Assembly: GCA_025618425.1 (NCBI GenBank)
Contig: CM046849.1
Span: forward strand, 33,468,336 to 33,532,335
Origin: Heliocidaris tuberculata
Taxonomy: Eukaryota; Echinodermata; Echinoidea; Camarodonta; Echinometridae
Direction: 5' to 3'
Length of the DNA: 64,000 nucleotides
Positions 1-9,500 of the stretch are shown in pieces. The position numbers and the translations under genes are program-made. Every line of letters starts with the position of its first letter. Position 1 is the first letter of the stretch. Under the pieces are notes generated by a model. It made no database searches. It worked only from the letters and a program-made list of their open reading frames with translations, and was not told the DNA's origin.

Positions 1-715
1 AATTAACACATGTTTTGCATACATGTAGTTTGGTCCAAAAAAAAAATTATTCGATTTAAAGGTAACAGATAGTTTTGGGAGGCCCTCAAAAACTTTTCGT
101 GAGATTTCTTTGATTTTACTTCATAAAAAGCAGGATACTAACATAACTAAGATGCTGTGAAGTTTTTTCCTCCTCAAGTGAAATATTTACTGAATGAGAG
201 GTGAAAAGTAATAAAAATCCCTGGCCCCAAAAAAAGGGGATGTAAATGTAAACAACGGCCACACACACTACTCACATTAGGATTGCTGTGTGTATAGAAT
301 ACACTACACATAGTGCGAAGCGCTGGGTTTATTGTGCGGGGAACCGTCGGGAGGATATGGTCTTAGCGTGAGACAGTGAAAAGCCGTTACCAAGCGTTTC
401 TTTCAGATATTTACACTAAAATTTGTTCGAAATCGTGAATGGAATGTTAAATAATCTTGTACATGTGTCTTATGATAAAAGGAGAGTAGTATGTGACTAT
501 GTTAGATAAGTTTCTTGCCAGTATGATTTTTGCTACCGAGACTGTCTATGAGCTTTAATGAAAGTTCGACTTATACGACTTTGAATTATGCAAGGTTACC
601 TATACATCCAAATGAACCTATGAAGGTCATCTATCTGTAGAGATCCCTTGGTACAAATAGGAATTTTAAGAGAGGAATAAAGGCTTAGGTTCATTCTTTT
701 CTTTTCTTTTCTTAC
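1..715 (-). other. PSMC5 intron 4 (partial), no gene seen
   Basis: This lies downstream of the PSMC5 exon 4 donor on the minus strand, so it should be intron. I looked for the next PSMC5 exon, the OB-fold continuation, in all minus-strand frames and did not find it; it must lie left of the window. The DNA is AT-rich with no repeat array that I recognise. Confidence 0.6.
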
Positions 716-813
716 CTTCACTAAAACTTTCTTCTTGTCCATGGCTTTTACAACCTCTCCTACATGGGAGCCTTGTTCTTGCAGGAGCTGTAGTTCTTCC
801 CTCAGCATACGAA
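716..813 (-). CDS. PSMC5: PSMC5 exon 4
   Basis: The acceptor is CACAG at 818-814 and the donor GTAAG starts at 715. The first two bases complete Val51, then 32 codons follow to Lys83, ending phase 0. The peptide contains [13 protein letters not shown] and [10 protein letters not shown], near-identical to vertebrate Rpt6. An open frame running on past 715 is intron read-through, not coding. Confidence 0.93.
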
Positions 814-3102
814 CTGTGGAATACAATGAAACAAAACTACAGGTAATCCTATCAAAAGAACTGCCTGAGAGTTTTCAGGGTAACTGATAGGCATATATAA
901 TGCAAATACTTCCCAGACAGTCAAGATGATGCAAACAATGTGTGCATATTTAAAGCTAAAGACCAGGTTAGTGAAAACATGTGAAGTTCTCTGAAAAAAT
1001 AGGCCCATTTCCATAATAAATGTAACTAGCAAGATTGCAAAAGTATATATAAGAATGATGTGAATTTTCAATCAACAATTAAAAAGAAATATAAAATTTA
1101 AGCATGAGGATATTATCCAGAATAATGAGAATTATTTTCCACTGTTTCAACATACTAAGAATCTTGTTGTTAGATTGGTCAAAAGGTAATCACATGATAG
1201 AACATAGTTTTCCCCATCAATCGACCCGAGAAGAAAAGTTTGTGACCTCGACGAAATAGTACTTATGTGTTTCACTGGTCTCTTCAGTCCATTACAGAGT
1301 CACAATGCATTATCAATATTTTGGGTACGCGCAAAATGAAAGTACGTGACCTTTACGAATAGTCAAAACGAAAATTGCGTGACCTTAACGAATAGCTCCA
1401 TAAGCGCACTAAAATAAGCTTAAATGAGCGCACATTGCCCATTCGCGCGCTTAAATAAAACACATGTGCGCACCCAGGAAGGGGTTTATGCACAGAGTTT
1501 ATGTAAAGGTTTAAACTTCTTTTGTGAATTCGGGCCTAAATGTCTTTTTCGAGAAGTAGACAATAACTGTCTTTCTCTTACCGGTTAAATGTTTCAGATG
1601 TGGAATATAAAGCAAATAATCACCTTTTGTTTTCAGGCGATGAGATGTACTATCACTTCCTCGGCGATCTGAATGTATACGCTATCTTTCCTCAGCTTCG
1701 CTTCAGAAAGATAGCTACATCGATCGCCTTGGAAGTGATAGTTTGTCCCATCACCTTCACCAATGGTAATTATTTGCTTACTAGTAACAAGGCATTACCA
1801 CAAAGTCATAAAATCTTAATATCTGTCTAGTGTTCAGAATGTTTTAAAGATTGCTAAAAGTTCTTTTATCACTTTGTTTCCACTGACAATTTTCCTGATA
1901 AAATCTGGTATAAATATTGAATTGTTATAAAATGGATTCAATATAAGATGTTTTAGGTCACTTAGCAAAACACAATGGCGTGCAAAGATGCAGGAAAGAC
2001 ACAAAGAGCAAACTTGGTGGTTTTGTCTGTGCATCTAAAATCGCAATCAGACTTTTCTTAACAACAGTTTCATATTACTTTGCTTAAAAATTTTCACAGA
2101 ATTAAATACTAATTCTACATCATATCATTTTGGTTCTGCCTCTATAGAATAAAATTATGATTCTAAATAATTTTGTCATATGCATCTTTCTTGCCTTCTT
2201 AAGCACCATCACATTTCGCTAAGCTACCTCATTTAGTGTTCAGGGAAGCGTTTCATGAAGAGTCTTGTCAGTGATTTTAACTGACAAATTTGCTCTCAGC
2301 CAATCAGATGCATGGATTTCAGTAGCTTGTAACAGTTGTCAGTGAAAACACTCTTCATGCTCCCCAGGGATGTCATGGCTTTCCCTTTTTGGTCATATTT
2401 ATTGACTCACCTTTTGCATTCAACTCATTTCTCTGAGCTTCCAATCTCCTCAGGTTCTGTGTCTTGTCAGTAACAACCATCTACAATGCAAAGTGCATAA
2501 AAATAGAATAACATAAATAAATATGTATCAATTGCTATAATTTCCATTTACCTTTTTGTTGTCTGTAAATGATTTGATTTAATAATCATGCAAAATATAT
2601 GCAAAGCCAATATATGCAAAATATATACTAATATCTTCATTTAAATGTATTACATGTACTAAGGAAATGGACACTATTTAATTAAAAGGAACACGGAGGT
2701 TCATTCTTTTCTACTTTCAATGAAGCACTCTTCTGTAAGAAACCAGTCCAATAAAACTAAATGTAAGTCATTGTAATCAATTCAATGCTGGGACCAAAAT
2801 TTACATTTATTGTATGCCAAGAGGATTCATGATATTCCAAAGTCCATATAAACGTGCTGCCACAGAAAAACAGATTTTTCAAAACCTACATTTCACTGTT
2901 GAGATCAAACCATTGTTGTTATTAAATCAAACCAAATTTTTAAAAAATTGAAATGAATAAGCATACCCACAAACATCAAAACTTCTGCAGACTTTCAGAA
3001 GTCATTAGTGGGAGTTTTACCTGAAGTTCCTCAATCTTTGTGATGTAATAACGCTGAATGCCATCCTTGCGACCAGACTCTTCCACTTCCATTTTCTAAT
3101 AA

Positions 3103-3197
<95 letters not shown>

Positions 3198-5477
3198 AAG
3201 TGAAATAATAAAATAGTCTATATCCTAATTCTCAATTCCTCTAAAGCAGTCTCAAGGTTTTTTAAACAATTATCAATGTAGCATGTAGCATTCAAGCAGA
3301 ATTTTTTTTTTTTCATTTTAATTATCATTACTTTTATTTCATTTTCTTATTTTTTTATTTTTTATTTATCTATTTATTTTTTTTTTGCATTTTTATTCAT
3401 TTATTATTTTTTAAAATTCTAATTCTAATTCTAATTCTAATTCTAATCAATTCTAATTCTAATTCTTATTCTAATTCTAATTCTAATTTTAATTTTAATT
3501 TAATTTAATATAATCTAATTTAATTCATTTAATTTTATTTTATTTTATTTTATTTCTTATTTTATTTTTGTTTTTATTTTATTTATTATATTCTATTTTA
3601 TTTTATTTTATTTTATACATTTTATTTTTATTTTATTCATTTATTCATTTATTTATTTATTTATTTATTTATTTACTTACTTATTTTTATTTATTTATTT
3701 TTAAATTTTTTTTATTGTTTGTTGGGGGGGGGGGGGGTAATGTTAGACTCCTAATATTATAGGCCAGAAGCCTGTCCCGAAATAGTCACCAATTTTACCC
3801 ATAAGATTTGACCCAGTAAAGTTACTTAGACCATATAAGTCATTGACAAAAAAGTTGTCAGCCTGACCGTAGCCGCCGGGTTTAGCCCCCAGAGCTCCCA
3901 AAAGAGACCCCAAAGTCGGGTCGATTTCACCCCATCTCCCCCATGCACCAAACTTTGTCAGTAGGAAGTAGGATGATTGGACATTACAAAACACAAAAAA
4001 CTGACAATATTTCTGTCTGGATGGGGTGTTAGACGGCCCCTGAAAATTGGGGTAAATTTTTTCTCCTTGAAAAGCCCAGAGACCAAATTTTGTCAGAAGG
4101 AAGAGCTATGCCTATGGATGTACAATCCAAAAATATAAAAATTGACAAAATTGTCTATCAGGAAAGGGGTCCATCAGGAAGGGGTATCAGATCCCCTGAC
4201 ATGAAAACCCCAAAGTACCCTTTGACAACGCTTGGCCCCCCAAAATGCTGTATGGAAAGTAAAACTATTTCCTTACCTTCTGACCCACTCACACTTATGC
4301 GAGGTTAATTAAATTCAAAAGCATTTTATTCACTTCACTTTAAATTTTCATAGAGTATAATAATCTTCTTGAGGTGCAATTTGGTGTTAATTGGTCTTTT
4401 GATTAATAAGTTATTAAACTGTGAAAAATGTATTGCTTTCTCAAAATAAGTAGCCAAAAAATATTGTCAGGATTATGTAAACACACTCATTGTCCATCTT
4501 CACCTGTTTGACAAGGCATAAAGGAGAGCTTTTCTGGTATCTGTGGTATGTGACTGCCAGGCTGAAATGTACTAATTGCACAGATACCAAGCAAGCTCCT
4601 CTAATTATATATATATATAGTCAAGGATTGTAATTCCGAACGGATTGTATTACCGAACGTGTATTGTTAAGCGCCTAAAATGGGTAAAACTACACTATTG
4701 AAACAAAGGTTGTGTCTTTTTCCCATAGGTTTCACACGTTCGGAAATACGGTACCTTTTTCAAGGGACCAAAACGCCGCGTCGTTGGGAAGGGGTTCACT
4801 CGAAAGCTAAGGGAATATCGTATTAAATCTACATTGTCTTTTTAAAATTCCTTCAATTTCTTTTTCTGTAGGACTTTGAGCATTCATTATGTAAGTTTGA
4901 CAGATATTCGTTTGATATTTTATTTGCTTTCGTTGATTTTCTGAAAAGTGTTCGGACACTGGATCAACCTCTCTCTCTTAGCTGATCCCTCCACTACTTT
5001 GGAGATTCCTGGGGTCCAACCACCATATAACTTATCAGATGGTCAATGCGTCGTGTGCCTCTACTGACGTGCGCCGGCTACGGCACCGAATAAAATTAGT
5101 TTTTAAGGGCTGGAAACAAAGTCCAAAGCTTTAGATCCCCTCATAACATAATACATATCTTAGATGAGTCATCACAGACTGGTACACTTGTCCACTACAT
5201 CAGAAAATATTCAATATATAGGTCTACATCCAGTCTAGGCTCATCATGACAAGGCAGTTCTTTCTACAGTCCGACGTATTAAAATCCATGTCCGTGTGGC
5301 TCAATTTTAAAGAGGTTGGAACAAATTACTCTCTTACTTCATAACGACTACAATACCATCCAGCAACAACACACAGATTCCACTTAAATATTCCAAATTC
5401 ACTCAAATTCTGAGGATGAAATAAAAATATCATAAATGAAGCAATAGGTGAAAAACAAAGTATATACTTACCTCCAT
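716..5477 (-). CDS. PSMC5: 26S proteasome regulatory ATPase subunit 8 (Rpt6), 5' part, four exons
   Basis: PSMC5/Rpt6 is one of six AAA+ ATPases in the base of the 19S regulatory particle; it unfolds ubiquitinated substrates and threads them into the 20S core in cytosol and nucleus. Four minus-strand exons join in frame: 5477-5472, 3095-3021, 2480-2411 and 813-716. They give the first 83 residues. These cover the N-terminal coiled coil (residues ~20-70, with the family strings [22 protein letters not shown] and [13 protein letters not shown]) and the start of the OB domain ([16 protein letters not shown]). This matches vertebrate PSMC5 almost residue for residue, apart from a shorter N-terminus. 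The AAA+ domain (Walker A and B) is not in the window; the family length is about 406 aa. Every junction has GT..AG borders and compatible phases (0, 0, 1, then 0 out). The start codon lies 388 bp from the divergent CHPF start, which suggests a shared promoter. Identification is firm; the two-codon first exon is the least certain part. Confidence 0.92.
1385..1545. repeat. Dispersed repeat copy A
   Basis: This copy shares its order of motifs with 17655-17808: AAGCGCACATTGCC, a GC-rich ACATGTGCGCA/GCGCATGTACGC segment, GGGGTTTA, paired TTTAAAC, then TTTGTGAATTCGGGCCT. Two copies in unrelated positions (a PSMC5 intron and the CHPF 3' flank) indicate an interspersed element. No coding capacity. 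Confidence 0.6.
1635..1756. repeat. Imperfect hairpin (~50-bp arms) in PSMC5 intron 3
   Basis: The left arm (TATCACTTCC at 1651-1660 through GCTATCTTTC at 1681-1690) is the imperfect reverse complement of GAAAGATAGC..GGAAGTGATA at 1706-1740. Pairing continues outward through GATG/CATC. It looks like a small fold-back insertion; a transcribed hairpin is possible. Confidence 0.65.
2240..2369. repeat. Short terminal-inverted-repeat element
   Basis: The ends CAGGGAAGC..CATGAAGAGTCTTGTCAGTG and CACTGACAA(complement)..CTCTTCATGCTCCCCAGGG face each other around a ~70-bp centre containing AGCCAATCAGA. It resembles a miniature non-autonomous DNA transposon in PSMC5 intron 2-3 territory. No open frame. 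Confidence 0.55.
2411..2480 (-). CDS. PSMC5: PSMC5 exon 3
   Basis: This 70-bp exon encodes residues 28-50 ([19 protein letters not shown] and onward) and leaves one base of Val51. The acceptor is TTGTAG and the donor GTGAGT. The heptad-like leucine spacing fits the N-terminal coiled coil that pairs Rpt6 with Rpt3. Confidence 0.92.
3021..3095 (-). CDS. PSMC5: PSMC5 exon 2
   Basis: This 75-bp exon, phase 0 at both ends, encodes 25 residues ending in [11 protein letters not shown], the conserved N-terminal signature. The acceptor is TTATTAG and the donor GTAAAA, the weaker of the donors here. The exon contains its own ATG (3092-3090), so translation could also start here, as in the human short isoform beginning MELEE. 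The polypyrimidine tract before the acceptor merges into a ~90-bp CT microsatellite on this strand. Confidence 0.9.
3102..3192. repeat. (GA)n microsatellite abutting the PSMC5 exon 2 acceptor
   Basis: About 90 bp of near-pure GA with few interruptions. Read on the gene strand it is CT, so it forms or extends the polypyrimidine tract of the 3' splice site at 3097-3096. Confidence 0.9.
3301..3720. repeat. AT-rich simple repeats: (TTCTAA)n, (TTTTA)n, (TTTA)n
   Basis: A block of T-rich DNA with a (TTCTAA)n core at ~3416-3487 followed by (TTTTA)n and (ATTT)n to ~3700. It is low complexity and open frames in it are artefacts. Confidence 0.85.
3722..4310. repeat. G-run followed by unidentified moderately repetitive DNA
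   Basis: A G16 run (3722-3737) precedes ~570 bp in which related strings recur about 135 bp apart (CAAACTTTGTCAGTAGGAAG near 3950 and CAAATTTTGTCAGAAGGAAG near 4085), with several GACCCCAAAG-like pieces. This suggests an old degenerate tandem or mobile sequence. I cannot name it. Confidence 0.35.
4620..4760. repeat. Small inverted-repeat element with TTCCGAAC motifs
   Basis: GGATTGTATTACCGAACGTG near 4641 faces its imperfect complement CACACGTTCGGAAATACGGTACC near 4733. A related set of motifs makes up the element at 52872-53240. Located in PSMC5 intron 1. Confidence 0.45.
5472..5477 (-). CDS. PSMC5: PSMC5 exon 1, coding part (two codons)
   Basis: An ATG GAG pair sits directly before a consensus donor (GTAAGTA, 5471-5465). 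It joins in phase 0 to exon 2. The 5' UTR would extend toward ~5600. The frame stays open upstream to a further in-frame ATG near 5613, but that stretch has no similarity to Rpt6 and I treat it as UTR. Confidence 0.6.
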
Positions 5478-5865
5478 GATTACAGTTTTTTTACACACAA
5501 AATTGTCACTACACTTTAAAACTGATAAATGTAGAGGGCAGCAAATATTCGCTGACCCAAACTTACTTCGGCTGGTACCCGTATGTGAATTGTTGCTGGT
5601 ACGTGAACCGAACAACTGGACGCGTGGGGGACGGGGTCTTGCTGGCCTGGGCGCAGTGCACGATCGGCTAGGAAACTGGATGGGCTAAAAAAATTACATG
5701 TAGACGTTGGAATCAGCGAAATAAATGCAACGCAAACAAACGAGAAAATGTAAGATTTGGGTGAAGCAGAAAATAAGCCAGAATATAAAGAACACCAAGT
5801 TTGCCTGGTTCTGTAAGTGATAAAAACACAATTTCCGAATTGATATGAGCAATAAATAATTAACA
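5478..5865. promoter_or_regulatory. Probable bidirectional promoter of PSMC5 and CHPF
   Basis: The two start codons are divergent and 388 bp apart. The stretch holds a locally GC- and CpG-enriched segment (~5565-5685: ACGCGTGGGGGACGGGGTC, GGGCGCAGTGCACGATCGG) within otherwise AT-rich DNA, as expected of a TATA-less shared promoter. The transcription start sites cannot be placed by eye. Confidence 0.6.
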
Positions 5866-6574
5866 ATGGTATTGAGAAAGTGTTTTAGAATTCTGATGGG
5901 GCGCTCACGGCCAATATTCCCGATTGCGATGGGAATTTGTTTGGGAATCACGCTCAGTCTTCTCTGCTCTCCTCTGCTGGAAAGCAATTGTGGACTGGAG
6001 AATTTGGTTGCTGTCAGAACAGGCCGTAAAACACACACGATTTTTTATGGAACTGATGAACATGGGAATATGCTAAGTGAAGATGATTTTGAACCTATCC
6101 TACGCGTGGAGGAAAACCCACCAGACAGAGTCATTGAGAAGAGGCGTGTTGTCCGAACACGTTTCATAGCGAGCGAGCTGGGTATAAAAGAAAAGTTGTT
6201 CGTTGCGGTTGTGGTCTCCCGTGGTGAGATCCATTCAGAATCAATGACAGTTGGAATCAACAAAACACTTGCTCATCTCGTCAATAAAATTGTCTTTTTC
6301 ACGCGCACAAAACCAGACCCCATGCCAGCTGGAATGACGGTTGTTACTTTTGAAGGAGACCAGGCAATCATGCGGACTTTCCAGATTTGGAAGTACATTT
6401 ATGATCACTTCGGAAACGATTACGACTGGTTCTATGTGATGTCAGACGACACTTACGTATTTGGGGAAACACTTCTTGACTTTGTTAATCATATCAGTAT
6501 CGGCAGAGATATTTACATGGGCATACCCACTCATGAAGAAGATATGGAAGTCACTTATTGTCACAAAGAATCAG
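5866..6574 (+). CDS. CHPF: CHPF exon 1
   Basis: Encodes residues 1-236 plus one base of Gly237: membrane anchor, stem and most of the N-terminal glycosyltransferase-like domain. The donor CAG|GTAAAC is at 6575. The frame stays open to 6651, but that is intron; similarity ends at YCHKESG. Confidence 0.95.
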
Positions 6575-9500
6575 GTAAACATTTGGAGACTCCAACCCCA
6601 GGGATTTTAACAAGCGATTTAACAAGCCTTCCTCCAACAAGGTTTATATAAGTGCCTTCCTCTTGGGAGTCTAGGCTTTTCCAGTACATGCCCCATTTCC
6701 ATTCATTTTCTACAACTTACATGTAGTTATTAGATTATCATTACGTATGTTGTACCAACAATGTATTTATCATTATTTTGTTTGTTTGCCTGTCTATGTT
6801 AATGATTTATTTGCATGTTTTTAACTTTTTATGTAAACTGTAGACTTTGTTAGTATTCATCAGTATGATGTATTGATCACTTTTTTAATGAATTGGAAAT
6901 AAATACTGAATTGGATTGAATCGAATCCCCCTACCCTTATAATTGAGGTTGTGAGGGATAGATCTACTTCCAGCAAGTATTCAAACTTCTAAGCAATATT
7001 TTTATTTTTTTCTTCTTTACCTAGAAGGATATCTTGCTGGACGTCCACTTGGTGTATGATGGGGGGACCTAAAGCTACGCACTTTGTTTCCAGCGGCTAA
7101 AAAGTCACTTTTACAATGATTTATGCGAATTTCTTCTATATATCTTGATTCTACATACTCTTAAATTAAATTCCTGAGCAAATTACGACGGACAAATATC
7201 AATAACATTAATTTTCAAGTCGATGTCGATACCCATGTCGAATTTGGTTAAAAAATGAAAGGGTCCTAAAGCTACGCACACGTAATAAATCAATGCAAAT
7301 CTTGATTTTTAAGCTGACTGACGTGAATTTCATCCCGATATGCAAATAGTGATAATATCACCCAAAATAAAGGAAAATTACTCATTCTTTTTGGCGAATA
7401 TTTGATAATCGCGTTGCTCAGTCACACCAAAAGTTTGGCGCATTGAACGCGTCGCATTGCGCGTATTTGCGGGGTGCGTAGCTTTAGGACCTGCGTAGCT
7501 TTAGGACCCCTGACCATACATGTAGGCCTAGATCTAGACTCAGTAGCATTCTGAGCAGAGCAGTTCACAAATATATTCAAATTTTATGCATACTTTTAAA
7601 ACAAAAGTTGTTCTTGACAATCTGGAAGCTTGTCAGAGGCTTGTCAGACATAGCAACAAGTAATGTATATAAACTGGATTCCAAGTATTGCAGTTCATTC
7701 ATTGATAACAGGTTAATGGAATACCTCATTACTAGGTCCCCAGGAAAGAAACGACCATAAATTTGAATAACTTTGTGAACAGGTCTATTGGCATTAGAAA
7801 CAATAAGATGCAGTTCTCCCAGAACAATGGGGGTGTGCAATAGACCTATTTACTAATTTTATGCATACTTCTTGAACAAAAGTTTCTCTTGACAACTCAC
7901 AAGCTTGCCAGAGGCTTGCCTGACATAGAACAACTAATGCATCCACAGAGTCTTAGAGATGCCATTATGCAAAGCAGGTGTACTAAATAGTTGGTAACTA
8001 AGGATTCTGGAGATAAATTGAAATAATGTACATGTACATTAGTAAACAGGTCTGTATCTATTGTGATAAGAAAGGGCTCCATTTGATTAAGTTAGAATGT
8101 GCAATTAATAGCTCAAAACTTTCCTGGACTTTGTGCAGTGCCAATGGGATCCATGTCTACTTACTGACTCCCCCCCCCCCCCTGAAAAAAAGTAATAATA
8201 ACTAAAACAAACAAATAAATAAACAGACAAATGAATAAATATATATTATCAAAGAATGATCTATAGGAAGTGTGAAGCTTAAAGTACTGAGTAGTTGTCC
8301 AGAATGGCTTTTTAAATTTTTTTTACTTGTATAGTCATTCTGTTCTTTTGCTTATGATCTATTCATTCTTATGCACTTGTCAATTGTAGTCCCGACCCCT
8401 GGGTACCCGGGGATGGCCGGGACTTGCAACCAAGCTGGCCGGGGATTTCAGCATTTTTCTCGCCCGGGTGGGTCGGGAATAGACCGGGGTTTGTCGGGGG
8501 AAATTCACTTATTTTGCCCAGGTGGGTCGGGAATATACCGTAGTTTGTTGGGGGAAATTCACCTATTTGGCCCGGGTGGGCCGAGAATATACCGGGGCTT
8601 GTCGGGGGAAATTCACTCTAGCTAAATGGCAGGGATTTGGGGCGGGAAGTTTGGCCGGGATTGAGCCGGATTTTGCTTGGGAGCTGACCGTGACTTGCCG
8701 TAGCATTTCCAGTACTGTGACAGTGTGACCATATTTCGCGTGACTATAGTTGGCGCACAGGTCACAACGAAAGAAACGACCATAAATTTGAATAACTTTG
8801 TGAACAGGTCTATTGGCATTAGCAACAATAAGATGCAGTTCTCCCAGAACAATGGGGGTGTGCAATAGACCTATTTACTAATTTTATGCATACTTCTTGA
8901 ACAAAAGTTTCTCTTGACAACTCACAAGCTTGCCAGAGGCTTGCCTGACATAGAACAACTAATGCATCCACAGAGTCTTAGAGATGCCATTATGCATAGC
9001 AGGTGTACTAAATAGTTGGTAACTAAGGATTCTGGAGATAAATTGAAATAATGTACATGTACATTAGTAAACAGGTCTGTATCTATTGTGATAAGAAAGG
9101 GCTCCATTTGATTAAGTTAGAATGTGCAATTAATAGCTCAAAACTTTCCTGGACTTTGTGCAGTGCCAATGGGATCCATGTCTACTTACTGACTCCCCCC
9201 CCCCCCTGAAAAAAAGTAATAATAACTAAAACAAACAAATAAATAAACAGACAAATGAATAAATATATATTATCAAAGAATGATCTATAGGAAGTGTGAT
9301 GCTTAAAGTACTGAGTAGTTGTCCAGAATGGCTTTTTAAATTTTTTTTACTTGTATAGTCATTCTGTTCTTTTGCTTATGATCTATTCATTCTTATGCAC
9401 TTGTCAATTGTAGTCCCGACCCCTGGGTACCTGGGGATGGCCGGGACTTGCAACCAAGCTGGCCGGGGATTTCAGCATTTTTCTCGCCTGGGTGGGTCGG

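Noticed and set aside
5430..5615. Extended N-terminus for PSMC5
   Set aside because: The frame is open upstream of ATG GAG, but nothing resembles Rpt6; 5' UTR is simpler.
5694..6263. Minus-strand frames opposite CHPF exon 1
   Set aside because: Shadows of a well-supported coding exon.
6575..6651. CHPF exon 1 continuing to the stop at 6651
   Set aside because: Similarity to CHPF ends at the CAG|GTAAAC donor and the protein continues at 12612.
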